Translations under genes and position numbers: made by a program
Shown: positions 7,099 to 14,268 of the stretch, one piece after another
Layout of the letters: the number at the start of each line of letters is the position of its first letter
Position numbering within the stretch: the stretch's first letter is position 1
The notes under the pieces: generated by a model
Seen by the model: only the letters and a program-made list of their open reading frames with translations
Told to the model about the DNA's origin: nothing
Databases searched by the model: none
DNA from: CAYJLC01 sp044426355
GTDB lineage: Bacteria; Bacillota; Clostridia; Oscillospirales; Butyricicoccaceae
Assembly (NCBI GenBank): GCA_044426355.1
Contig: JAWXUO010000032.1
Coordinates: forward strand, 1 to 25,749
Direction: 5' to 3'
Length of the DNA stretch: 25,749 nt

Positions 7099-9423
7099 AT
7101 GCAAATGCCTATATGTAGTAAATGCAAAAAAAATATTGCAGTTGTTTTTGTATCTAAAATAGAAAATGGGGAAAATGTTCAAGAGGGATTGTGCTTAAAA
7201 TGTGCGTCTACGCTTGGTTTAAAACCAGTAGAAGATTTAATGCAAAATATGGGAATAACTCCTGATGACATTGAAATGATTACATCTAATATGCCAGAAG
7301 ATATGGAAGAGTTAGAAAATATTATAAAAGAAATGCCAGAAGAAGAACAACAGTTTACAAATACAGCAACAGAAAGTTTTGCTAAAGTTTTTAATAATTT
7401 CTTTGAAGAAAGCCGTGAAAACAAAGCAAAAAAAGAAGAAAAGAAAACAGACAGAAAAGCTAAAAAAGAAGAAAAGAAAAAAGCTAAAGAATATAAAATT
7501 TTAACAGGCTTTTGTACAAATTTATCTAAAAAAGCTAGAGATGGCGAAATAGATAACGTAATAGGTCGTGATGTTGAAATTCAACGTGTTATTCAAATTT
7601 TAAACCGTAGACAAAAAAACAATCCATGCCTAATAGGTGAGCCTGGTGTTGGTAAAACAGCTATAGCAGAAGGTTTAGCTGTACTTATAGAAAAAGGCGA
7701 AGTTCCGTATAAACTTCAAAAGAAAGAAGTTTTTCTGCTTGACCTTACAGCGTTAGTTGCAGGAACGCAATTTCGTGGACAGTTTGAGGGCAGAGTAAAA
7801 AGTCTTATAGAAGAAATAAAAACACACGGAAACGTTATTTTAGTAATAGATGAAGTGCATAATTTAGTTGGAGCTGGAGATTCCGAAGGTTCTATGAATG
7901 CTGCAAATATTTTAAAACCTGCTCTTTCTCGTGGTGAAATTCAAGTTATCGGTGCAACAACTTTTGCAGAATATAGAAAACATATTGAAAAAGATGGTGC
8001 GTTAGAACGTCGTTTTCAGTCTGTAATAGTGGCAGAACCATCTATAGAAGATGCAACAAAAATGCTTATCGGAATAAAATCGTATTATGAAAATTACCAC
8101 TGCGTAAAAATTTCAGATATAGCTTTACACGAGGCAGTATTGCTTTCTGAAAGATATATCACAGATAGATTTTTACCAGATAAAGCGATAGATTTAATAG
8201 ACGAAGCATGTTCGGAAATAAACTTAAACAATAAAAATCTAATTGAGATTATGAAACTTGAAAAAGAGTTAAAAGTTTTAGACGAAGAAAAATCAAACTT
8301 GCTAGATAAGCAGGTTGAAGATATAGAAGAAAGAGAAAACACAGATATTTACGAAAAACTTGCAGAAGTACGAGTAAAAGTATTAAGTGTAGAATCAAAA
8401 ATTGAGGAACTAAAAAAAGTTCCATACCCAGAACTCGAAATTGCAAACCTTGCAAAAGTTATAGAAGTATGGACGAAAATTCCTGCATCTAAAGTTGAGC
8501 AAGAAGAAATAACAAAACTTTTAGACTTAGAAAAACGCTTAAATGAGCGTGTTATAGGACAAGACGAGGCTGTAAAATCTATTGCTCGAGGAATTAGACG
8601 TCAAAGAGCGGGAATTTCTCCTAAGAAAAAACCAGCGTCATTTATCTTTGTAGGGCCTACAGGAGTTGGTAAAACAGAGCTTACAAAAGCTATTGCCGAG
8701 GATTTATTTGACACGCCAGAAGCACTTATACGCATAGATATGTCAGAATACATGGAAAAACACGCTGTATCTCGTTTAATAGGTGCACCTCCTGGATATG
8801 TAGGGTATAACGAAGCAGGTCAGCTAACGGAGAAAATTCGCCGTAGACCATATTGTGTAGTTTTGTTTGACGAAATAGAAAAAGCACACCCAGATATATT
8901 AAACACGTTGTTACAAATTTTAGACGACGGTAGAGTTACAGACTCTCAAGGTCGCCATGTTAATTTTGAAAACACTGTAATAGTTATGACATCAAATGCA
9001 GGAAGCAACACAAATGAGGTAAGCTTAGGCTTTGGAAAAACTGTTTCAGAGCAAAGTAGCGAAAAATCAATGAAAGCATTAAATGATATAATGCGTCCAG
9101 AATTTATAAATAGAGTAGATAAAATTATAACATTTAATAAATTATCAGAAGAAAACTTTATCCTAATTGCAAATAATATGATGAAAGACCTTGAAAAATC
9201 ATTACAAAGCAAAGGTATTTCTTTAGAGATTGAAAAAGAAGTATATAATGTTCTTGCAGAAAAATCTTTTAGTTTAAAATTTGGAGCAAGAAATTTAAGA
9301 CGTTCAATTGAGGATTTAATAGAAGATGAAATCGCTATTAAGGTTATAGATAGCTTTAATAATCCTTTTGAAAAGGTAATAATTACTACTGACGAAAGCG
9401 AAATCGTCATAAAAACTGCTTAA
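7099..9423 (+). CDS. clpE: ClpE-type AAA+ unfoldase
   Basis: This is a hexameric unfoldase that feeds proteins to ClpP. The 774-aa protein opens with a ClpE-type zinc finger (Cys6, Cys9, Cys32, Cys35), then a lysine/glutamate-rich linker (about 107-134). The first AAA module has Walker A GEPGVGKT (180-187) and Walker B ILVIDE (247-252). A short coiled-coil middle domain (about 383-440) follows. The second AAA module has Walker A GPTGVGKT (519-526), pore loop GYVGY (566-570), Walker B VVLFDE (587-592) and sensor/arginine-finger region PEFINRVD (667-674). LGF at 643-645 fits the ClpP-docking loop. AGAAGGAG at 7084-7091 supports the start. No ClpP gene and no CtsR-type operator were seen nearby. 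Confidence 0.9.
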   Translation: MQMPICSKCKKNIAVVFVSKIENGENVQEGLCLKCASTLGLKPVEDLMQNMGITPDDIEMITSNMPEDMEELENIIKEMPEEEQQFTNTATESFAKVFNNFFEESRENKAKKEEKKTDRKAKKEEKKKAKEYKILTGFCTNLSKKARDGEIDNVIGRDVEIQRVIQILNRRQKNNPCLIGEPGVGKTAIAEGLAVLIEKGEVPYKLQKKEVFLLDLTALVAGTQFRGQFEGRVKSLIEEIKTHGNVILVIDEVHNLVGAGDSEGSMNAANILKPALSRGEIQVIGATTFAEYRKHIEKDGALERRFQSVIVAEPSIEDATKMLIGIKSYYENYHCVKISDIALHEAVLLSERYITDRFLPDKAIDLIDEACSEINLNNKNLIEIMKLEKELKVLDEEKSNLLDKQVEDIEERENTDIYEKLAEVRVKVLSVESKIEELKKVPYPELEIANLAKVIEVWTKIPASKVEQEEITKLLDLEKRLNERVIGQDEAVKSIARGIRRQRAGISPKKKPASFIFVGPTGVGKTELTKAIAEDLFDTPEALIRIDMSEYMEKHAVSRLIGAPPGYVGYNEAGQLTEKIRRRPYCVVLFDEIEKAHPDILNTLLQILDDGRVTDSQGRHVNFENTVIVMTSNAGSNTNEVSLGFGKTVSEQSSEKSMKALNDIMRPEFINRVDKIITFNKLSEENFILIANNMMKDLEKSLQSKGISLEIEKEVYNVLAEKSFSLKFGARNLRRSIEDLIEDEIAIKVIDSFNNPFEKVIITTDESEIVIKTA

Positions 9424-9434
9424 AATACACAAAA

Positions 9435-9506
9435 AAGTGCTTGTCATATAATTTTGAATATTTTTTCGAAAAAAGTATTGACAAGCACTTATATAAGTGT
9501 TATAAT
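9435..9506 (+). promoter_or_regulatory. Consensus tRNA-operon promoter within nested dyads
   Basis: TTGACA (9478-9483) and TATAAT (9501-9506) are both perfect, with a 17-base spacer. The -35 box lies inside the right arm of a perfect 12-bp inverted repeat (AAGTGCTTGTCA 9435-9446, TGACAAGCACTT 9479-9490). The spacer holds a second perfect palindrome, CACTTATATAAGTG (9486-9499). A third, TTTTTTCGAAAAAA, is at 9461-9474. The promoter serves the tRNA cluster; the dyads may be a protein binding site or may help terminate clpE transcripts. Confidence 0.85.
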
Positions 9507-9545
9507 AAATGAGCGTTAAAGAAATAAACTCTTTAAATTAAATAA

Positions 9546-9619
<74 letters not shown>

Positions 9620-9629
9620 ATTTTTTTAT

Positions 9630-9706
9630 GCGCCTGTAGCTCAGCAGGATAGAGCAACTGCCTTCTAAGCAGTAGGCCAGGGGTTCGAATCCCTTCAGGC
9701 GTGCCA
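9630..9706 (+). tRNA. tRNA-Arg (TCT)
   Basis: A 77-base cloverleaf. The acceptor GCGCCTG pairs with CAGGCGT, with a G-T pair at the end. The anticodon stem ACTGC/GCAGT encloses CTTCTAA (anticodon TCT). CCA is encoded at 9704-9706. It reads AGA codons, which are the favoured Arg codons in this AT-rich genome. Confidence 0.96.
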
Positions 9707-9721
9707 AATTTTACAATTTAT

Positions 9722-9799
9722 GGACGGTATAGCTCAGTTGGTTAGAGCGCCTGATTGTGGTTCAGGAGGTCGCCGGTTCGATTCCGGTTATCGTCCCCA
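9722..9799 (+). tRNA. tRNA-His (GTG)
   Basis: The anticodon loop is ATTGTGGT with anticodon GTG. The acceptor has eight pairs (GGACGGTA with TATCGTCC), including the extra G at -1 opposite C73 that is the identity mark for histidyl-tRNA synthetase. CCA is encoded at 9797-9799. Confidence 0.96.
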
Positions 9800-9815
9800 C
9801 TTAAAACAACAATAT

Positions 9816-9891
9816 GGGGATATCGCCAAGTTGGTAAGGCACCAGATTTTGATTCTGGCATGCGTAGGTTCGAGTCCTGCTATCCCTACCA
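9816..9891 (+). tRNA. tRNA-Gln (TTG)
   Basis: A 76-base cloverleaf. The acceptor GGGGATA pairs with TATCCCT, and the anticodon stem CCAGA/TCTGG encloses TTTTGAT (anticodon TTG). The discriminator is A and CCA is encoded. Confidence 0.95.
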
Positions 9892-9915
9892 AATATCACG
9901 AAAGTGATATTTTAT
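9891..9915 (+). terminator. Hairpin between tRNA-Gln and tRNA-Lys
   Basis: A perfect 9-bp stem (AAATATCAC 9891-9899, GTGATATTT 9904-9912) is closed by a GAAA tetraloop and followed by only a short T run. It could be a weak terminator or a processing hairpin between the tRNAs. Confidence 0.5.
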
Positions 9916-9991
9916 GATCCACTAGCTCAGTCGGTAGAGCACTTGACTTTTAATCAAGTTGTCCGGAGTTCGATTCTCCGGTGGATCACCA
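9916..9991 (+). tRNA. tRNA-Lys (TTT), copy 1
   Basis: A 76-base cloverleaf. The acceptor GATCCAC pairs with GTGGATC, the anticodon stem TTGA/TCAA encloses CTTTTAA (anticodon TTT), and CCA is encoded. It is identical to the copy at 10050-10125. Confidence 0.97.
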
Positions 9992-10000
9992 CAAAAAAAT

Positions 10001-10034
10001 GCTAACATAGGCAAGCGTTTATGTTAGCTTTTTT
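10001..10034 (+). terminator. Strong terminator between the two tRNA-Lys genes
   Basis: A perfect 9-bp stem (GCTAACATA 10001-10009, TATGTTAGC 10020-10028) is followed by TTTTTT. A run of A upstream would let it act in both directions. By sequence it should end the transcript of the first five tRNAs before the second Lys gene. Confidence 0.85.
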
Positions 10035-10049
10035 AACAAAAATGAATAC

Positions 10050-10125
10050 GATCCACTAGCTCAGTCGGTAGAGCACTTGACTTTTAATCAAGTTGTCCGG
10101 AGTTCGATTCTCCGGTGGATCACCA
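10050..10125 (+). tRNA. tRNA-Lys (TTT), copy 2
   Basis: An exact duplicate of the tRNA-Lys at 9916-9991, including CCA. Only 15 bases separate it from the upstream terminator and no clear promoter fits in that gap. Expression would need read-through of the terminator or a weak promoter overlapping it. Confidence 0.97.
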
Positions 10126-10126
10126 C

Positions 10127-10161
10127 AAAACACGAAGGCAATAGTCTTTGTGTTTTATTTT
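10127..10161 (+). terminator. Terminator after second tRNA-Lys
   Basis: The stem AAAACACGAAG (10127-10137) pairs with CTTTGTGTTTT (10146-10156), with one G-T pair, and is followed by ATTTT. It lies just before the small membrane protein gene. Confidence 0.7.
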
Positions 10162-10179
10162 ATAAAAAGAAAGGCTTTT

Positions 10180-10551
10180 ATGGAATTTTTGCAAGGAATG
10201 GCTGTTTTTTATGCCATTAAAATAATAATATTTGTAATTTTTTTATTAATATTTTTATTAGCGATTTGCGTTTTTCGTAGAAATTTTAAGAAAAAAATCG
10301 CAATTAAAATAATTAATAATGTTAGCGAAACTGCATTTTTTATTTTAAAAGTTATTGTTTTTTTAGTAACAACAGCTTTTTCGCTATATTGTAGCAGAGA
10401 ATATTTATTGAATTTAAAAATTAATTTAGTAAATCAGTATGCGTTGATTTATTCGTCAATCGAGGTTTTTAGGTTTTCGTACCAAGAGTATAGAAATTTC
10501 TTTTCTTTGCTCGATATTAGAGAGATTTTATACAAATACATAAAGAAGTAG
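10180..10551 (+). CDS. Hypothetical small membrane protein
   Basis: This 123-aa product is not recognised. It has two very hydrophobic segments (about 8-31 and 50-71) separated by a basic loop (RRNFKKK), then an aromatic, mainly helical C-terminal half ending KYIKK. The frame extends upstream into the tRNA-Lys gene. The ATG at 10180 is preferred because AGAAAGG (10168-10174) precedes it and the upstream part would be tRNA sequence. It lies between two terminators, so it is probably transcribed alone or by read-through from the tRNA cluster. Confidence 0.55.
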   Translation: MEFLQGMAVFYAIKIIIFVIFLLIFLLAICVFRRNFKKKIAIKIINNVSETAFFILKVIVFLVTTAFSLYCSREYLLNLKINLVNQYALIYSSIEVFRFSYQEYRNFFSLLDIREILYKYIKK

Positions 10552-10569
10552 GATTTAAATCATGCGTTA

Positions 10570-10605
10570 GGCTGTCAAAAGGTGTTTTTGACAGCCTTAT
10601 TTTTT
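10570..10605 (+). terminator. Strong rho-independent terminator
   Basis: A perfect 11-bp stem (GGCTGTCAAAA 10570-10580, TTTTGACAGCC 10586-10596) is followed by TTATTTTTT. It ends the transcript of the small membrane protein. Confidence 0.92.
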
Positions 10606-10767
10606 GGTTTGTTTAGATAAATTTATAAAAAAACACACTTTACAACGATTTTCTTATAAAATGTGTTAATATATCAATCTTAATAACTATAAAGCTAAAT
10701 TAATAATTCTTTTGTTTAAATTTAAAAAATTCTACCAATAATAGAAATATATTAAAGGAGGATTTTT

Positions 10768-10992
10768 ATGGATTATATAAAACCGAAAAACATAGACCAA
10801 GATTTATTAAATCTTATCAGCCAAACACGAGATAGAATGAAAATTTTAGAAAATAACTTTAATTATGAGGAAAACGAACTTCTTGCAAATTCTTATATAT
10901 ATGAAATGAAAGCACTAGAATGTAGACATTCATATTATTTAACGCTTAGCAAAAAAGACTTGCAAAAAAATGTTTACCATAAAACGACATAA
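10768..10992 (+). CDS. DUF2508 / YaaL-like protein
   Basis: A small soluble helical protein (74 aa) with AAAGGAGGA as a very strong ribosome binding site. The pattern of a helix with Leu-Ile and Arg-Met, a short Asn-Phe-Asn linker, then a second helix ending in RHSYYLTLSK resembles the DUF2508 family (YaaL in Bacillus). Members are usually found beside recR and bofA. Neither neighbour is present: the gene stands alone after a terminator and converges on the TtcA-like gene with a two-base gap. Function is unknown. The family call rests on the pattern of conserved aromatic and leucine positions and is moderate. Confidence 0.6.
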   Translation: MDYIKPKNIDQDLLNLISQTRDRMKILENNFNYEENELLANSYIYEMKALECRHSYYLTLSKKDLQKNVYHKTT

Positions 10993-10994
10993 AA

Positions 10995-11714
10995 TTAATC
11001 GGTTATTTTACCAAAACCCTCTAGTGGATACCTTTGCATAGCACCAAAAATCTTCTTGCGTAAATCTTTATAGTGATTACGCTCTAAATTTAGCAGTAGC
11101 TCCTTTATTTCCTGTCTTTTGGTATTTCCGTTAGCAGGACAAGGATTATGCATAACAGGGAGTGGATTTTTGCGAATAAATGAGCGAATATGTTTCTCTT
11201 GCATATATAGTAAAGGGCGAATTAAAGTTATATCCACTCTATCAAGATAAGTTACAGGTTGAAAGCAAGAAATTCTACCTTCATAAAAAAGTGACATCAT
11301 ATAGGTTTCTACAGCATCGTCAAAATGATGACCTAAGACAACTTTATTACAGCCTTGATTTTTTGCGTTTTCGTGCAAAGACCCTCTACGCATTTTTGCA
11401 CAAAGCGAGCAAGGATTAGTTTCGTGTCTAATATCAAAAACAACTTCTTTAATATCGGTTTTAACGATTGTAAGAGGAACGTTTATTTTTTCGCAAAGCT
11501 CGATAAGTTCTGAAAAATCACCACCAAAACCTAAATCTAAAGAAATGGCTACTAGCTCGAATTTTTTAGGATAAAACTTTTGTAGCTGGCTTAATACAAC
11601 TAAGGCTACGGTAGAATCTTTTCCGCCTGATACGCCAACGCATATTTTATCACCATCTTCTATCATTTTATAATCATCTACGCATTTTCTCATATAAGAA
11701 AGCATTTGTTGCAT
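10995..11714 (-). CDS. TtcA-family tRNA thiolation enzyme
   Basis: A PP-loop ATPase of the TtcA/TtuA family, which adenylates a tRNA base and replaces oxygen with sulfur, usually with an iron-sulfur cluster. The 239-aa protein has the PP-loop SGGKDS (29-34), a CxxC pair (Cys102, Cys105), the GHHFDDAVET motif (128-137) and a further conserved cysteine in NPCPANG (Cys192). These three cysteines are those that hold the cluster in the family. The start is supported by GAGGTG (complement of 11721-11726) six bases upstream and by a good promoter. TtcA makes 2-thiocytidine at position 32; the exact tRNA target here is inferred. Confidence 0.85.
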   Translation of the reverse strand: MQQMLSYMRKCVDDYKMIEDGDKICVGVSGGKDSTVALVVLSQLQKFYPKKFELVAISLDLGFGGDFSELIELCEKINVPLTIVKTDIKEVVFDIRHETNPCSLCAKMRRGSLHENAKNQGCNKVVLGHHFDDAVETYMMSLFYEGRISCFQPVTYLDRVDITLIRPLLYMQEKHIRSFIRKNPLPVMHNPCPANGNTKRQEIKELLLNLERNHYKDLRKKIFGAMQRYPLEGFGKITD

Positions 11715-11753
11715 ATTTTACACCTCGGTTGTTTTGTTTGTTTTGTACAATAT

Positions 11754-11782
11754 ACTATAGCAAAAATGTAGTATTTTGACAA
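11754..11782 (-). promoter_or_regulatory. Promoter of the ttcA-like gene
   Basis: On the minus strand TTGTCA (11782-11777) and TATAGT (11759-11754) are separated by 17 bases. The -10 box lies about 40 bases before the start codon. Confidence 0.8.
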
Positions 11783-11885
11783 GTGAAAATTTTAAAATAG
11801 AAAATTAGAATAAAAGAGATTTTAAGAGATTATGTAAGAATAAATGAGATTTACAATTGATATATTAAAATTTATATATTTTTTG

Positions 11886-11914
11886 TTGACACGCACGGAT
11901 AGATGTGGTATAAC
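11886..11914 (+). promoter_or_regulatory. Promoter of rplM-rpsI
   Basis: TTGACA (11886-11891) and TATAAC (11909-11914) have a 17-base spacer. A leader of roughly 50 bases follows, containing ACTATTAAAATAGT-type dyads (about 11924-11938). Firmicute rplM operons often carry an L13 autoregulatory leader; no convincing match could be drawn by eye here. Confidence 0.85.
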
Positions 11915-11972
11915 TATTAAAGACTATTAAAATAGTAAATATATTTTATATTAAAATTTATGGAGGAAAACT

Positions 11973-12401
11973 ATGTCAACATTTATGGCAAACCCACAAA
12001 ACATTGAACGTAAATGGTACATTGTTGATGCAGCGAACAAACCACTTGGTCGCACAGCAGCAACAGTTGCAACTTTATTACGTGGAAAACACAAACCTGA
12101 ATTTACTCCTCACGTTGATTGTGGCGATTTCGTAATCGTTATCAACGCAGAAAAAGCTGTACTTACAGGTAAAAAATTAGATCAAAAATACTATCGCCGT
12201 CACAGTGGCTGGATAGGTGGTCTAAAAGAAGTTAAATACTCTACTTTAATGGTTGAGCGTCCAACATTAGCTGTTGAACTTGCTGTTAAAGGTATGCTAC
12301 CTAAAAACTCTATTGGTAGAGCTTCTATGACTAGAATAAAAGTATATGCTGGCGAAAACCATGATAACGCAGCACAAAAACCAGAAGTTTATAACGGCTA
12401 A
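11973..12401 (+). CDS. rplM: 50S ribosomal protein L13
   Basis: An early-assembling large-subunit protein. The 142-aa product has the normal family length and the L13 signature region VERPTLAVELAVKGMLPKNSIGR, with the N-terminal ERKWYIVDAANKPLGRTAA block. TGGAGG precedes the start. It is followed 14 bases later by rpsI. Codon use shifts to more C-ending and G-ending codons than neighbouring genes (for example CGT and GGT), as expected of a highly expressed gene. Confidence 0.98.
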   Translation: MSTFMANPQNIERKWYIVDAANKPLGRTAATVATLLRGKHKPEFTPHVDCGDFVIVINAEKAVLTGKKLDQKYYRRHSGWIGGLKEVKYSTLMVERPTLAVELAVKGMLPKNSIGRASMTRIKVYAGENHDNAAQKPEVYNG

Positions 12402-12415
12402 GGAGGAGAAAAATT

Positions 12416-12823
12416 ATGTATACACCTAAAAAAGCGTATTTCTACGGAACTGGTAGAAGAAAATCTTCTGTAGCAAGAGTTAGACTTTACCCTAATGGTT
12501 CTGGACAAATCACAATAAACAATCGTACTTTCGATAACTATTTTGGTTTAGAAACATTAAAATTAATCGTAAACCAACCAATGGAAGTGACTAACACTTT
12601 AGGTAAATTCGACATCGAATGTACTGTAGTTGGTGGTGGTTTCACAGGACAAGCTGGTGCTATCCGTCATGGTATCTCAAGAGCTTTAGTTCAAGCAGAT
12701 ACAGAAGCTTACAAAGCTATTTTAAAAGCTAATGGCTTCTTAACTCGTGACCCACGTATGAAAGAACGTAAAAAATACGGTCTTAAAGCAGCTCGTCGTG
12801 CTCCACAATTCTCTAAACGTTAA
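12416..12823 (+). CDS. rpsI: 30S ribosomal protein S9
   Basis: A small-subunit protein whose C-terminal tail reaches the P-site tRNA. The 135-aa product has GTGRRKSSVARVRL near the N-terminus, the S9 signature GGGFTGQAGAIRHGISRAL, and the basic tail RRAPQFSKR ending in Lys-Arg. AGGAGGAG precedes the start. It is the second gene of the L13-S9 operon. Confidence 0.98.
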   Translation: MYTPKKAYFYGTGRRKSSVARVRLYPNGSGQITINNRTFDNYFGLETLKLIVNQPMEVTNTLGKFDIECTVVGGGFTGQAGAIRHGISRALVQADTEAYKAILKANGFLTRDPRMKERKKYGLKAARRAPQFSKR

Positions 12824-13188
12824 TTTATATTTAGAAAATTTAATTTACGATTATTAATATAAGAATAATTATATGATACAAATAATGATGTTATAAATAT
12901 ATTTTTATGAGTGTGCTACGAAGTAGCTATCAAACGAATAAAGGATAATATAACTAAATTGTTATTTATATCGGTGATGTTTTTAATAATTGATACTTTG
13001 AAAATTTAAACAAAATTATAACTGTACTTAGGGCAACGTATAATTTTGTTAGCAGAAAATTAGTTTTATGTTGCCACTTTTTAGAGGTGGCAACATTTTA
13101 TTTATATACAAAGAATAAAAGAATTTGGTATATTTGTGCAAAGACTTGCATATAATGGTAATACCGAAAACTAATATTTGGAGGAAAT
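12824..13188. other. Non-coding stretch after rpsI with structured elements
   Basis: There is no gene. It contains a small hairpin GCTAC-GAA-GTAGC (12915-12927), a perfect 12-bp inverted repeat with an 18-base loop (13009-13020 / 13039-13050), a terminator (13069-13105), and the start region of the YabE-like gene with TATAAT at 13151-13156. The loop sequence GGCAAC (13032-13037) can pair with GTTGCC (13070-13075) of the terminator. Confidence 0.6.
13069..13105 (+). terminator. Terminator between rpsI and the YabE-like gene
   Basis: The 9-bp stem TGTTGCCAC (13069-13077) pairs with GTGGCAACA (13087-13095), followed by TTTTATTTAT. It may end the rplM-rpsI transcript or belong to a small RNA or attenuator. 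Confidence 0.8.
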
Positions 13189-14217
13189 ATGAAAAAGACT
13201 ATAGAATTTTTACGAAATAAAATGGTATTATCTGCTATAATGCTTTTTGCGACAAGTGGATTAGTTTTAGCTAATATACTTAGTTTGCAAAATTATGTTA
13301 TAAAATATGATAATAAAACAATAGCATTTACTACTGTTCCGAGTTTAACGGAAGAAGAACTTTTTGAAATGGCAGAAATTGATATTGATTTAGTATTAAA
13401 AGCAGAGGTTTCTCAACTTAATGAGAATACTACAGAATACAGATTTTATAATACTTTTATGGTAAATGTAGAAGTAGATGGTGAAATTCTTTCAGTAGAA
13501 ACAAAGGCGACAACTTTAGGCAATGTTCTAGCAAAACTAGATATTAAGCTCTATGAAGACGATATTATGTCAATGTCGGCTGACCAATTACTTACAAATG
13601 ATACTAACGTGGAGATAATCCGTGTTACGTATGAGAAAACAGTAGAAACCGAGTATTTAGACTACCAAACGGTAAAACGTGAGTCTATGGCTATAGAATT
13701 TGGCGAAACTAAGGTATACACAGCAGGCGTGCTTGGAGAAAAAGCTATCACAACGGAAACTATGATGTATGATGGCGAAATAATTTCATCTCAAGTAATT
13801 TCTGAAGAAATCCTTAAAGAACCAGTAACTCATGTCATAGAATACGGCAGTTTTAATGTAAATCGTGGTGTAACTGTTACAGATGGCTTTATAACGACGG
13901 TATCTGGAGAAGTACTTTCGTATTCAAAGATTATCGAAGCTGAAGCCACAGCATATACAACAGAGCGTCAGACGAACAAAATCACCAAAAGTGGTACAAT
14001 TGCTCGTGTTGGTGCAATAGCTGTTGACCCAAGGGTAATACCTTTAGGAAGTAAGCTTTATATTACTTCAGCAAATGGTACTTGGATTTATGGCGAAGCA
14101 GTAGCCGAAGACACTGGTGGTGTGGTTTTAGGAAATATTATTGATTTATTTTTTGATACTCACGCAGAGTGTATTAGTTTTGGCAGACAGCAAGCGATAG
14201 TATATGTATTATCATAA
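13189..14217 (+). CDS. YabE-like G5 and 3D domain cell-wall protein
   Basis: A secreted or membrane-anchored wall protein of 342 aa. A hydrophobic N-terminal segment (about 13-33) acts as signal or anchor. A DUF348-like region (about 90-140) is followed by a G5-like domain (about 144-220, with YLDYQTVKRE). The C-terminal 3D domain (about 247-341) has its three conserved aspartates: Asp280 in AVDPRVIPLG, Asp308 in AEDTGG and Asp319 in NIIDLFFDT. The 3D domain shares the double-psi barrel of MltA-type lytic transglycosylases, so peptidoglycan remodelling is likely. TTGGAGG precedes the start. YabE lies next to rsmA in many Firmicutes, as here. Confidence 0.88.
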   Translation: MKKTIEFLRNKMVLSAIMLFATSGLVLANILSLQNYVIKYDNKTIAFTTVPSLTEEELFEMAEIDIDLVLKAEVSQLNENTTEYRFYNTFMVNVEVDGEILSVETKATTLGNVLAKLDIKLYEDDIMSMSADQLLTNDTNVEIIRVTYEKTVETEYLDYQTVKRESMAIEFGETKVYTAGVLGEKAITTETMMYDGEIISSQVISEEILKEPVTHVIEYGSFNVNRGVTVTDGFITTVSGEVLSYSKIIEAEATAYTTERQTNKITKSGTIARVGAIAVDPRVIPLGSKLYITSANGTWIYGEAVAEDTGGVVLGNIIDLFFDTHAECISFGRQQAIVYVLS

Positions 14218-14223
14218 CTTTTT

Positions 14224-14249
14224 AAGCAGGTGGGAACATCTGCTTTTTG
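14224..14249 (+). terminator. Terminator after the YabE-like gene
   Basis: AAGCAGGTG (14224-14232) pairs with CATCTGCTT (14237-14245), closed by GGAA and followed by TTTTT. It lies between the wall protein gene and rsmA, yet only 19 bases separate it from the rsmA start, so rsmA may be reached by read-through. Confidence 0.8.
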
Positions 14250-14268
14250 TTAATATTAGGAGAAAAAA

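Noticed and set aside
8946..9410. 154-codon reverse-strand open frame
   Set aside because: Lies entirely within clpE, whose reading frame carries conserved AAA+ motifs; antisense frames of this length are common in AT-rich genes.
9720..9917. 65-codon open frame across tRNA-His and tRNA-Gln
   Set aside because: It is tRNA gene sequence read as protein.
13069..13105. T-box riboswitch suggested by the AGGTGGCAAC stretch
   Set aside because: The AGGGTGG-type T-box core and specifier stem are missing; the match is part of an ordinary terminator arm.
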